Shown here: piece after piece, positions 18,077-28,000 of the stretch | Position numbering within the stretch: the first letter of the stretch is position 1 | Layout: each line of letters starts with the position of its first letter | From: Spirosoma fluviale | Lineage (GTDB): Bacteria; Bacteroidota; Bacteroidia; Cytophagales; Spirosomataceae | Assembly: GCF_900230225.1 (NCBI RefSeq) | Contig: NZ_OCNH01000003.1 | Coordinates: 868,001 to 932,000, forward strand | DNA length: 64,000 nt | Direction: 5' to 3' | The notes under the pieces: model-generated | Databases searched by the model: none | Told to the model about the DNA's origin: nothing | What the model saw: only the letters and a program-made list of their open reading frames with translations | Made by a program: the position numbers and the translations under genes

Positions 18077-18994
18077 ATGTCACTCCATTTGCCCCGCATC
18101 AGTGCCTTTGCCTTGCTGAGTGTCGGATTTATGGCCTTGTCTGCCAGCCATATGCCCCTTGACGATGTATTTACATCGCGCGTGTTCACCCCGGAAAATG
18201 GATTCACGTCGGGAGTCGAAGGCCCGGCTGTTGATAAGACCGGGATGCTCTACGCGGTCAATTTCGGGAAGCAGGGTACCATTGGGCAGGTAACACCAGA
18301 CGGACAGGCGAGTGTGTTTGTCGAGTTGCCGGAAGGGAGCATTGGCAATGGGATTCGCTTTAACAAACGGGGCGACATGTTCATTGCCGATTACCCGAAA
18401 CACAACATTTTGAAGGTGGCGATGGGCACAAAAAAGGTGAGCGTTTTTGCCAATGAGGCCCGCATGAACCAGCCCAACGATGTTGCCATCGACAGCCGGG
18501 ATCGGCTCTACGCCAGCGACCCGAACTGGAAAGAAAACACCGGCAACATCTGGCGCATCGACACCGACGGAAAAGTGACACTGCTCGAAGCCAACATGGG
18601 TACCACCAATGGTATTGAGGTTAGTCCAGATAATAAAACGTTGTATGTCAACGAGTCGGCGCAACGGAAAGTGTGGGCGTATGATCTGTCGAAGGCGGGA
18701 CAGGTTAGCAACAAACGGCTGCTGATCGAATTTCCTGACTTTGGTATGGATGGAATGCGCTGCGATGCGAAAGGCAACCTGTACATTGTTCGGTACGGCA
18801 AAGGCACTGTGGCGAAACTGTCGCCCGCCGGGAAACTGCTTCAGGAAATCAAGCTGATTGGTCAGAAACCCACCAACATCGCGTTTGGCGGCAAAGACGG
18901 TCGTACGGCCTACATAACCTTGCAGGACAAAGGCAACCTGGAAACATTCCGGGTCGATACGCCGGGACAGGAATGGGTGATGCGGCAGAAGTAG
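18077..18994 (+). CDS. Exported SMP-30/gluconolactonase-like beta-propeller protein
   Basis: 305 residues with a Sec signal (ISAFALLSVGFMALSASH). The body shows repeated propeller blades: EGPAVDKTGMLYAVNF, NGIRFNKRGDMFIADYPKHN, QPNDVAIDSRDRLYASDPNW, NGIEVSPDNKTLYVNES and DGMRCDAKGNLYIVRYGKG. The acidic and asparagine residues in these loops match the metal site of SMP-30/gluconolactonase (E, N, N, D pattern). Family members hydrolyse sugar lactones to aldonic acids. In a region with several sugar dehydrogenases, a periplasmic lactonase would open the lactone they make. Single gene, convergent with the ECF sigma gene. Confidence 0.8.
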   Translation: MSLHLPRISAFALLSVGFMALSASHMPLDDVFTSRVFTPENGFTSGVEGPAVDKTGMLYAVNFGKQGTIGQVTPDGQASVFVELPEGSIGNGIRFNKRGDMFIADYPKHNILKVAMGTKKVSVFANEARMNQPNDVAIDSRDRLYASDPNWKENTGNIWRIDTDGKVTLLEANMGTTNGIEVSPDNKTLYVNESAQRKVWAYDLSKAGQVSNKRLLIEFPDFGMDGMRCDAKGNLYIVRYGKGTVAKLSPAGKLLQEIKLIGQKPTNIAFGGKDGRTAYITLQDKGNLETFRVDTPGQEWVMRQK

Positions 18995-19105
18995 CCTACT
19001 TGAATGAGGTCAAAGGTGTCTGCAGACAACCAGTGTCGACCTTTATTAAACGATGAAGCTATTTAAATTTTTATCAAAAACGGTAGCTTTTAGGCGGTAC
19101 TACAG

Positions 19106-19204
19106 CCAATCTGCTTTACAAAGCCATAAAACTTGCCAAAAGCCAGAATTGGTAAAAAACCATCTGGCTTTTGAGCGTTCCCAGTGCTTTGTAAAGCAGG
19201 TTGG
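19106..19204. repeat. 99-nt quasi-palindrome at the 3' end of the sigma factor gene
   Basis: Outer arms 19106-19124 and 19186-19204 (one mismatch), inner arms 19137-19147 and 19163-19173 (perfect), innermost TGGT/ACCA (19150-19153, 19159-19162) around an A-rich loop. About half of it is coding, and the stop codon (19116-19118) lies in the return arm. As RNA it would form a long stem between two convergent genes and may terminate transcription. Confidence 0.85.
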
Positions 19205-19745
19205 CCACCGATTGGCGGTTGATTTCCATTAAAGCCGCAATCTGATCGTTTTCCAGTCCGTTATAAAACTTGAGAAAAACGACTTCCTGCTGGCGTTTGG
19301 GTAACGTATTGATCGCCTGGCGAACTTTATACTGGCTTTCCGAGTCAGCTTCTACCTGTTCAATCTGTGTCTCGACAGTCTGCCAATCAGATAGTTCATT
19401 CACTTCCAGACTGTTCAACGACGAACGGACGGGTTTACTCCGGCGAAACTCCTGCAATAACTGATTTCGTAAGGATTTAAAGAGGTAAATGGAGACGTAC
19501 TGAATCGTGGTTGTCGTTCGTTTCTCCCAGATTCGAATAAAAATTTCCTGAATGGAATCTTTTATGAAGTCACGGTCATCCGTGAAGTTAGTTGCGTAAG
19601 CAAACAGGGAGCGGTATTGCCGTTCGGCCAACTGGCAAAAAGCTCCCTTGTCTCCGGCTTGTGCTTTATGCCAGAGTTCCAGTAAGTATTCGTTCTCTTC
19701 GATAATATGATGTCGCTGATCCAAAATACCCTGTTTTTTTATCAA
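19116..19745 (-). CDS. ECF-type RNA polymerase sigma-70 factor (orphan)
   Basis: 209 residues. Region 2: YRSLFAYATNFTDDRDFIKD then IQEIFIRIWEKR. Region 4: LPKRQQEVVFLKFYNGLEND then a helix-turn-helix with MEINRQSVANLLYKAL. This is the sigma-70 family that usually controls SusC/SusD loci together with a FecR anti-sigma. No in-frame ATG precedes region 2: the start is a TTG at 19745, with an in-frame stop 8 codons upstream. The C-terminus ends in an unusual hydrophobic tail (FYQFWLLASFMAL) encoded by the loop and return arm of a 99-nt quasi-palindrome, so the original end may have been replaced. No FecR gene is adjacent. The nearest FecR in the window is at 52825-53940. Confidence 0.88.
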   Translation of the reverse strand: MIKKQGILDQRHHIIEENEYLLELWHKAQAGDKGAFCQLAERQYRSLFAYATNFTDDRDFIKDSIQEIFIRIWEKRTTTTIQYVSIYLFKSLRNQLLQEFRRSKPVRSSLNSLEVNELSDWQTVETQIEQVEADSESQYKVRQAINTLPKRQQEVVFLKFYNGLENDQIAALMEINRQSVANLLYKALGTLKSQMVFYQFWLLASFMAL

Positions 19746-19870
19746 AAGGTAAAATAACGGTAAAATTCAGGAAAACATAAATTATAAACGGACGAATCGC
19801 GAAGTCAGCAATCAATCATGCATTTTCTGATAGATTGTCGAAAGATAATTATGTAAACCTGGACCTTCAC

Positions 19871-22800
19871 TCACCTCGCCAGCGTAAAGCCACGAACCGA
19901 TTGGCCCGATGCACCCACCAGTAAATCAGTACGCCCGGCAACGTTCACCGTTGCAAAATCACGTACATCGCCATCCCAGACCAAGCCCGATGCAGCCATT
20001 GGCACATAAGCAAAATGCCCTTTGCCCTGATTCAAAAACAACTGCCCCCGGTTGGCGTCGTCCTTGCCCAACCGAACCCGGTTGTACTCGCGGTTGCCAC
20101 CAACCAGCAAATCCGGTAAGCCATCGTGATTGACATCCACGGCTGCCAGTGCATAGACCGGAGCCATCTGCGCTTCGATGGGGAGCGGTTGCCAGGTAAA
20201 CGAAGGGGTTTTACCGCCACCATTCATAAAGACACCGCTCTGCAAGCTGGCCGCTTCGAGTTTTTGCGCTCGTTTCAGTTCATCCGGCTCAAACAAATCG
20301 GCGATGGTGGCCTTCGAATAACTTGTGTAATCGGTGAATTTCCGGCGTAAACTCACCACCTGATCGAGTATTTCATCCCGGGCGTTGAACGGGTACAGTT
20401 GTTTATCGGCTGGATTATTACGGTCGTAACCCGCCAAAACCGGCAGCAAGGACCCCGCTGTGTTTTTGATGCTATAAAGCGTCAAGGGCCGGTCGGCTGT
20501 GGCCTGTAGCTGGCTATTGAGTCCGGCGTTGGCCGCGATAATATCTGGCTTGCCATCGTTGTTGAGGTCTTGCACCAGCAGCCGATTCCAGCAACCCGTT
20601 GTTGAGGGTAACAGATTTTTGAGCGGCAACAATTTTCCTCCCTGGCAGGAAAATGCCTGCACCGGTCCAAAGTCGGTAGCCACAATCAATTCGGGCTGGC
20701 CTCCATCGGGAACCAGGTCCACAAAGGCGGCATCGGTAACCATACCCAGTTGCGCCAGAATGGGACTCGGTTTGTCGGTAAAGTGGCCTTTGCCATCATT
20801 GAGCAGTAAGTGGCTAACGGGCGTTTCGGGGTAGCGGCCCGGCACCACCCGCGCCCCAACGAACAGGTCACGGTCACCGTCGCCATCTACATCCGCCGAG
20901 CGAACGCAGGACGCACTCACCCGCACATTCGGGAAATTCGTTTTGGTCAGGTGACCTTTGCCGTCGTTCAGGTATAGCCGAACCTGTAGGCGGGGATCAT
21001 CGGCGGCTAGTTCATAACCCGCGCTGCTAACCACCAAATCGAGGTCTTTGTCGCCATCTACATCGAGCCAGTCCGCTCCGGCATCGGCACAGGCGCGGTC
21101 GGTGAGTAGCGCCGGTTGGGGCATGGGCGAAAATCCACTTGTGCCCGAAAGGAACAATTGGCCGCCCTGCCCGCGACCACCGCCCGCAAATAGGTCGTCG
21201 CGACCATCGCCATTCGCATCACCAACGGCAAAACACGGGCCAGTGGGCGAGAGCATATAAGGTAGCAACGGCTGAATCTTAAAGTCATTGGCGACTTCCT
21301 GCTGGTGCGTCCAGGGCAGTCCATCGGTGGCTTGCCAATAGGGTTTGGGCGGAATAGATTGCGGACGTTCGGGGGTTGGCGCGTACGTGATCGTTACGAA
21401 ACCCGCACCCGGTTGGCCCGTCTGTTTCAGGTTTGTGAACTGGGTTTTTCCATCGGCCCAACGAATCAGGATAGAGTCAGCCGCCGTGGCCTTTCCCAGC
21501 CCAAAGAGCAGCGGGCCGTACATGGCCGACTGAAAGCCCCGCACGGGCATGAACTCCTGCACCTGCATACGACCACCCGCCCAGAGCGTGGCCCGAGTAC
21601 CCATTAACTGCGCCGGGTTTGGGCTTTTCAACTGAAGGCTCAGGTAATGGTTCGATTCTTTTTCATTCGTAAGGTTCTCGTAAATACCCGCTTCGGCGTT
21701 CACGTTGTTGATGACCAGGTCGAGGTCGCCGTCGTTATCCAGATCGGCATAAACCGCCCCGTTCGATTGCGTTGGCTCGTCCAGACCCCAGGTTTTGGTT
21801 TCGTTCGCAAACGTCAATTGACCGGCCGGAACCCCGGACTGCGGATCGCCAGCCTGATTTCGGTAGACGAAGTTGGGTTCGTTGATGGTCGGCATTTTCG
21901 CGATTACGGCCATCGGGTCCAGTGAGGTTGCTAGCTTGCCGGTTTGGCGGGCTTTCAACTGCTCATCCATCGTGAACTTCAAAAACTCCATGTTCGTGTA
22001 ATCGCGGGCGTAGCCGTTGGTTATGAACAGGTCCTTCCAGCCATCGTTATCGAAATCGGCAAACAGACCCGCCCAACTCCAGTCTGTATTGGAAATGCCT
22101 GCCAACTGCCCGATTTCGCTGAAAAGGGGGGTAGGGGCAGGGGGCATAGGGCTTGGGGCATAGGGCAGAGGGGTAGGGGAATTAACTCCCAATCGCTCAT
22201 TTGCCTTTGTCAACCCTTTGCCCCCTGCCCTCTGCCCTCTGCCCTCTGCCCTCCGCCCTCCGCCCTCTGCTCCCACGTTCAACTGGAGCATGTTGCGCAT
22301 GGTTTGGTGGTGGAAACCCGACCGGAGCAGCTGCGTGTATTTGTCGTAGTTATCGTCGCCGGAGGTTAGTTTGATGCGCTCGTTGCGTTCGGGGAGCATG
22401 TCGAGTGTGAGCAGGTCCATCCGCCCATCGTTGTTTACATCGGCGGCATCGGAGCCCATGGAGTACAGTGATGTATGGCCCATGGCATCCCGTACGACTT
22501 CGTTGAACCGGCCGTTTTGCTGGTTGATGTAGAGATAATCGTTTTCGTTGTAGTCGTTCGAGACGTAGAAATCGAGCCAGCCGTCGTTGTTGAAATCGGT
22601 TACGGCCACGGCCAGCCCGAAGCTCAGCACATTGGATACCATACCCGCCGAAGCCGACACATCCACAAATTTTCCGTTCTGATTCTGGTAAAGTTTACTG
22701 GAGTAATTGGAGTTGGCCTGTTGCTTGAAATCGCTGATCATGCGGCTGAACCCCGCAAACTCCTGCACCGAGTGGTTGAGGAGAAAGCAGTCCAGATCGC

Positions 22801-23329
22801 CATCCCGATCGTAGTCGAAGAAGGCGGCCTGAGTTGAATACGCCGGGTCGTCGAGACCATAGTCGGCGGCTTTCTCGGTAAAGGTCAAATCTTTGTTGTT
22901 GATAAAGAGTAGATTACGGCGTAGTCGAACATCCGAAGCGGCCGAGCGGCATACGTAAATGTCGAGCCAGCCATCGGCATTGATGTCCACAACGGAAACG
23001 CCGGTGTTCCAGCCATCGGCAGCGGCTACTCCGGCTTTTTCGGTGATGTCGTCGAAGGTGAATTTGCCTTTGTTCAGGTACAGTTTATTGGCTTTCAGAT
23101 TGCCGGTGAAGTACAGATCGACTAATCCGTCATTATTAAAATCGGCAGCGGCAACGCCCCCGCCATTGTAAAAATACCCGTATTTGAGCACGTTAAACTC
23201 CGGCGATTCACTGAGCGTGTTGGCAAAGGTTATATTGGTTTGAGACGATGTGTGTTTCTCAAACAGCGTGTCTTTTTTGGTACAGGCTACGGCAAAAAAA
23301 AGCAGAGAGCAATACAGGAACCGGTTCAT
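19871..23329 (-). CDS. CRTAC/FG-GAP (VCBS-repeat) lipoprotein with ASPIC/UnbV domain
   Basis: About 1152 residues from the ATG at 23329, preferred over the one at 23347 because MNRFLYCSLLFFAVACTKK is a lipoprotein signal with C16. Many calcium-binding FG-GAP/VCBS repeats follow (AADFNNDGLVDLYFTGN, VDINADGWLDIYVCRS, FDYDRDGDLDCFLLNH, ADVDGDGDRDLFVGAR) with an ASPIC/UnbV segment near the middle (GTRATLWAGGRMQVQEF). Such proteins are surface or periplasmic propellers, often downstream of SusC/SusD, as here (SusC, SusD, then this gene), and probably bind or process the imported glycan. Residues about 352-401 are a low-complexity, in-frame insert (22125-22275) rich in Gly, Arg and Pro that interrupts a conserved repeat. 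Confidence 0.88.
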   Translation of the reverse strand: MNRFLYCSLLFFAVACTKKDTLFEKHTSSQTNITFANTLSESPEFNVLKYGYFYNGGGVAAADFNNDGLVDLYFTGNLKANKLYLNKGKFTFDDITEKAGVAAADGWNTGVSVVDINADGWLDIYVCRSAASDVRLRRNLLFINNKDLTFTEKAADYGLDDPAYSTQAAFFDYDRDGDLDCFLLNHSVQEFAGFSRMISDFKQQANSNYSSKLYQNQNGKFVDVSASAGMVSNVLSFGLAVAVTDFNNDGWLDFYVSNDYNENDYLYINQQNGRFNEVVRDAMGHTSLYSMGSDAADVNNDGRMDLLTLDMLPERNERIKLTSGDDNYDKYTQLLRSGFHHQTMRNMLQLNVGAEGGGRRAEGRGQRAGGKGLTKANERLGVNSPTPLPYAPSPMPPAPTPLFSEIGQLAGISNTDWSWAGLFADFDNDGWKDLFITNGYARDYTNMEFLKFTMDEQLKARQTGKLATSLDPMAVIAKMPTINEPNFVYRNQAGDPQSGVPAGQLTFANETKTWGLDEPTQSNGAVYADLDNDGDLDLVINNVNAEAGIYENLTNEKESNHYLSLQLKSPNPAQLMGTRATLWAGGRMQVQEFMPVRGFQSAMYGPLLFGLGKATAADSILIRWADGKTQFTNLKQTGQPGAGFVTITYAPTPERPQSIPPKPYWQATDGLPWTHQQEVANDFKIQPLLPYMLSPTGPCFAVGDANGDGRDDLFAGGGRGQGGQLFLSGTSGFSPMPQPALLTDRACADAGADWLDVDGDKDLDLVVSSAGYELAADDPRLQVRLYLNDGKGHLTKTNFPNVRVSASCVRSADVDGDGDRDLFVGARVVPGRYPETPVSHLLLNDGKGHFTDKPSPILAQLGMVTDAAFVDLVPDGGQPELIVATDFGPVQAFSCQGGKLLPLKNLLPSTTGCWNRLLVQDLNNDGKPDIIAANAGLNSQLQATADRPLTLYSIKNTAGSLLPVLAGYDRNNPADKQLYPFNARDEILDQVVSLRRKFTDYTSYSKATIADLFEPDELKRAQKLEAASLQSGVFMNGGGKTPSFTWQPLPIEAQMAPVYALAAVDVNHDGLPDLLVGGNREYNRVRLGKDDANRGQLFLNQGKGHFAYVPMAASGLVWDGDVRDFATVNVAGRTDLLVGASGQSVRGFTLAR
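22113..22275. repeat. Low-complexity foldback inside a coding region
   Basis: On the plus strand a G-rich half (GGGGTAGGGGCAGGGGGC and similar, about 22126-22180) is followed after about 40 nt by a C-rich half of repeated CCCTCTG and CCCTCCG units (about 22218-22270). The halves can pair imperfectly. The stretch is in frame in the CRTAC gene and encodes about 45 atypical residues. Confidence 0.75.
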
Positions 23330-23450
23330 GGACATGAATTTAAACACAGAAATACAAAGAATAACCTGAAATCGACAGCGAACAGTTGTTTGTCTTTTCA
23401 GGCTACTCTTTGTATTCCGGTTGCGACCCGCTAGTGCGGTTCAGGAAAAT

Positions 23451-25013
23451 CTATTTGTTCTTATCCCACCAAAGTGGCGTACTAACTTTGTCGGCTCCAC
23501 CCAACAGACTTTCGGCTGCGTTCACCGCTTCGAGGTTCGTGTTTCGCTCCAACAGCAGGAACGGAATCCGGCGAGGGCGCTGGCCAGTCGGCAAATCAGC
23601 ATTCTCGTTGTTGGCAACCGGGTACAGCGTCGGGTACTTTGTCCGGCGAAACTCAGACCACGCTTCGATACCGTCGGGATACAGGGCCAGCCATTTCTGC
23701 GTACCAACCTGTTCGCGCTGCATATCCGGCGTAGTGGCCCACTTGATGGGGGTTTTGGACATGGCCGGTGACTGAAGGCCATCGCCCGGCGCAATGGGTG
23801 TTTTGTCTGAACCAACATAAGCTGCGATAGCCGCAGCGTCCGTAATACCCCACTGGTTCATGGAAGCCGCGATGCCTTTCTCGTAAAAATCTTTGGCCGT
23901 TCCGTTCATGCTCCAGCCGTTAAGGGCACCCTCTGCCCGCAGGAAGTAGGCTTCGGCGGTGTGCATAATGTTCTGCGGAGTGGAGCCAATGGAGGTCCAG
24001 GCCGCACCGCCACCCGATACCCAGCGTTTGCCAACGTTCGAGGTGGCATCGTTGGAGTTGAGCGGATCACCCAGCTGAGCCGGGGTCAGACCATTCCGTA
24101 AGCCTTCGACCGTACCGGCCGCCGTAGGCTGGAAGAACACCGTAGCCCGGGGGTCCTGGTAGCCCTTCAGTACCGATTCCATCGACGCACTCATTCTGAA
24201 TTCATTCCAGACCGCAATACGCGACAGACCGTTGAAATCGTTGGCCGGTTCGCTTTTTACCATCAGCGCATCGTCGGCTACAACTTCCATAACGCCACCG
24301 GCTACAGCCGCTTCGGCCTGGGCTTTTGCCACAGCAGGACTAACCGCCGATACCCGCAGGGCTAACCGAAGCCGCAGGGTGTTGGCAAACTTGATCCACT
24401 TGTTCACATCACCGGCATACAGCAAATCGAACGTTCCGAAAGGTTTTTCGGCCGTTTTGCCTTTCAGTACCGTCGTAGCTGCGTCGAGTTTCTTGAAGAA
24501 ATCTTCGTAGATTTTATCCTGTGCGTCGTATTTCACCGAACGGGCGGGCTTACCCGCATCGAAGTACGGAATCGGTCCGTAATAGTCGGTCAGGCGGTGA
24601 AAGCTGTATACCCACCAGATATCCGTCAGCGCACGCTCGGCGGTACCGGTCGCATAACCGGCTTCCAGCGACCGTAACTGAGGCACAGTTTGGGTATAAA
24701 TGGATGTCCAGCCACCCTGTAGCCAGTCGAAACGGATTACGTTCCGGTCAGATGGAAAATACGTAGCCGACGTAGCAAAATACTGGCTGTATAAATCGGC
24801 GAACAGATTTTGAGCAATCTGATAGGTACCACCTGCATACGACGAGGCCGACTGGGCTTTCGAAAATAAGTAGGGTAGCTCAGCGCTGGTCAGCGTAACG
24901 AGTTTGGTCTTGTCGGTATTTATTTCCTCGAACTTTTCCGTACAGGCCGTCAGACCAACCATCGACGCCAGGGTCAGGCTGCCTAAGAATGTATATTTTA
25001 GTCTTTTATTCAT
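23451..25013 (-). CDS. SusD/RagB-type outer-membrane lipoprotein (SusD-like_2 group)
   Basis: 520 residues. Lipoprotein signal with C24 (LTLASMVGLTACTEKFEEIN), then the typical INTDKTKLVTLTSAELPYLF start and the TPR-like helical body of the SusD-like_2 family (DIWWVYSFHRLTDYYGPIPY, WIKFANTLRLRLALRVS, AEAYFLRAEGALNGWSM), ending ...GGADKVSTPLWWDKNK. It caps the SusC pore on the cell surface and binds the glycan or peptide ligand. The SusC partner lies 11 bp upstream and the CRTAC lipoprotein follows. The ligand cannot be deduced. Confidence 0.92.
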   Translation of the reverse strand: MNKRLKYTFLGSLTLASMVGLTACTEKFEEINTDKTKLVTLTSAELPYLFSKAQSASSYAGGTYQIAQNLFADLYSQYFATSATYFPSDRNVIRFDWLQGGWTSIYTQTVPQLRSLEAGYATGTAERALTDIWWVYSFHRLTDYYGPIPYFDAGKPARSVKYDAQDKIYEDFFKKLDAATTVLKGKTAEKPFGTFDLLYAGDVNKWIKFANTLRLRLALRVSAVSPAVAKAQAEAAVAGGVMEVVADDALMVKSEPANDFNGLSRIAVWNEFRMSASMESVLKGYQDPRATVFFQPTAAGTVEGLRNGLTPAQLGDPLNSNDATSNVGKRWVSGGGAAWTSIGSTPQNIMHTAEAYFLRAEGALNGWSMNGTAKDFYEKGIAASMNQWGITDAAAIAAYVGSDKTPIAPGDGLQSPAMSKTPIKWATTPDMQREQVGTQKWLALYPDGIEAWSEFRRTKYPTLYPVANNENADLPTGQRPRRIPFLLLERNTNLEAVNAAESLLGGADKVSTPLWWDKNK

Positions 25014-25024
25014 GGTTGATGTTA

Positions 25025-28000
25025 TTAGAACGATAGTTGTAGATTAACACCTACTGAGCGCGAGGCTGGTACGTTACCATACTCGACACCCTGGAAATTA
25101 CCCGCTCCCAGGCTGATATCGGGATCGAAAGACAGCTGGCGTGTTGGCACACCGGGCAGATCAAGAATAGCCTTGCCACGGTAGAGGAAGAACAGGTTCC
25201 GGGCAACGGCCGTCAGACGAGCCCGTTTCACGAAGAAATTGCCCGGCAGGTTGAAGTTATAACCCAGCGTTAACTCACGCATCCGAACGTTGGTGGCATC
25301 GTAGGTAAAGAACTCACCCCACGAATACCGGCCACCCGATACCGTTGTCCAGAACGTTTCGGCGTTGATGGCTTTGGTATTGGTTTCGCCGGCGGCCGTA
25401 ACACCCGGCAGCACCCAGCCACCTTCGCGGAAAGCGGTTGTGTAGGCCGCGTTGCCATCGAAGGCCAGGTTAGCCTCGGAACCCGACGTGATTACACCGC
25501 CAAACCGACCGTCGAAGAGCACCCCGAGTGTGAAGCCTTTGTACGAGAACGAGTTCTGGAAGCCCATCATGAACTTTGGGTTGAAGTTACCCACGGCAAC
25601 CTGCCCTGTGGTAACAACCGGCTTGCCATTGGCATCGACAATATACCGGCCCTGTGCATCCGTCGACCAGCGTTGGGTTTCAATATCGCCATACGAGCCG
25701 CCTTCAGCAACGACCGGCGATGATGTACGGCCAAAACCACCCGCCAGAGCCGCTTTTTTAATGTCGGGGTGCAGGCTGATGATTTTGTTCACGTTCCGCG
25801 AGAAGTTCAGGGTCATGTCCCAGGTCAGGGCACGTCCGGAAAGGATCTTACCCGTCAGCGCCATTTCGATTCCGTGGTTTTCGATGTTACCCGAGTTGAC
25901 GTACTGGGCCGAGAAACCCGATGCCGGTGCCAGCCCTAAGGTAAGCAGCTGGTTGATCGTGTTGGTTTTGTAGTACGTCAGGTCGATGCCGAAGCGATTC
26001 TGGACAAAACGCCAGTCAAGACCCAATTCGAGCGAGTTGGTCAACTCAGGCTTCAGATCAGGAATAGCCTGGGTGGCATCGCGCTGGATAAATCCGTTGG
26101 TGCCGCCCTGCGCGAATGAATAGGTTTGCTGAAGCAGGTAAGGCGAGGCATCGTTACCAACCCGGGTGTAAGCCGCCCGAACTTTGGCAAAGCTAATCAC
26201 GTCGGGCAGTTTCATCATATCCGACAGGATGGCCGTTACGCCAACCGATGGATAAAAGTAGGAATGCGGGGCGGGTAGCGTGCTCGACCAGTCATTACGG
26301 GCCGTAAGGTCCAGAATCAGGTAGTCGCGCAACGAGAAAGTCGCACTCGCAAAGGCGCCGTTAACCTGCCGTTGCGACAGGCCCGAAATGGGCTGTAAGG
26401 CACGGGCAAAGCCGAGGTCAAATTTATTCGGGATCTGCAAGCCGTTGGCGGTAGCACCAATGGTTTGGTTGAACCGCTTCGATAACTGAGCGCCCACGGT
26501 ATAGTTCACCTTAATGTCTTTGGTGATCTGGTTGTTACCCTGCGCAAAGAGGTCGATGTTCTGTTCGAGGTTTTCGGTATCGAAGGCCGAATACGTACCG
26601 CCATTACCCGCAAAAAGCAATGTCCGGTTGTAGAAACTCCGCAGGTTACGGTCGAAATACTTATCCACGCTGATGCGGCCCGTCAGTGTCAGCCAGTCGG
26701 TCAGTTTGTAATTGGCCTGACCGAGGAGGGTGATCCGATTACGCTTCTCGCTGTTGATGGTCCGGTTGATGGTCCAGTAGGGATTCATGTAAATCGACGA
26801 CGAGGTCCAGTACGTTGGCACACCATCGGTGGTTTCGTAGGTCTTGATGGATTCGAGGTCGACGCTGCGGGGAATCTTGTAGATGTTCATCACGATACCG
26901 CTCTCTTCACCTACCTTGATTTTGTTACCAATGTCCTGCAACACGTAGGTAATCTTTCCTTCGGTCGAGAACCGCTTGCTGATCTGGTTGCTTACCCGAA
27001 GGTTAAAGGTATGCCGGGTCAGGTTGTTGTTAGGAATGAGTCCCTGGTTGTAGTTGTGGGTATAGGAGAAATAGGTCTGCATTTTTTCGGTACCGCCCGA
27101 TACCCCGATGGAGTTATTGGTCGATACGCCATTGCGGAAAAAATCACGCACGTTATTCGGGTAGGTCTTTCCGGCCGCGCCCCAGCTGCCACTGGCCGTA
27201 GTATTCGATTTGCCACCGGCACCCTGGGTGTACGTATTTTGGAATTCGGGCAGCAGCATCGGTGATTCACTTACCACGCCCGAGTTTACGTCTACTGATA
27301 TCCGTCCCGCCTTACCGCGCTTGGTCGTAATGATCATTACGCCGTTGGCAGCCCGCGAGCCGTACAATACCGAACCGGCTGCACCTTTCAGCACGTTGAC
27401 GCTCTCGATATCATCCGGGTTGATATTAGCCGCTCCATCAGAGCCATTGTATCCCCCGAAATCGGAGCTTACCTGACCACCGTTCGAGTTGTCGAAAACC
27501 ACGCCATCGACCACAATCAGGGCGTTGTTGGTGCCGTTAAGCGAGCGGTTGCCGCGCAGTGTAACCCGGGCGGCACTACCTACGCCACCCGCGCCCTGCA
27601 CCACCTGCAAACCGGCAATTTTACCGGACAGCGTATTAACGAAGTTCGCATCGCGGACCTGCGTCAGTTTAGCGCCGTCAATCTGCTGGGCTGCGTAAGT
27701 GAGCGTTTTGGCACTCTTCTCAATACCCAGCGCCGTTACCACCACTTCGTTCAGTAGCCGGTCATCGGTTACGAGTTGTATAGTTACCTGACTGGTTCCG
27801 GCACTGAAAGTTGACTCCTGCGAGGTAAACCCGATAGACGAGAAAACAAGTGTGCCACTTCCCGAAACACCAAGCCGGAATGTACCATCGGCCGCTGTTG
27901 TCGTACCGCGTGTAGAGCCCTTTAGCTGGACGTTCACGCCGGGCAGGCCCTGCCCTCGGTCGTCGCGAACAGTGCCGGAAAGCTGCCGGTCCTGAGCCCA

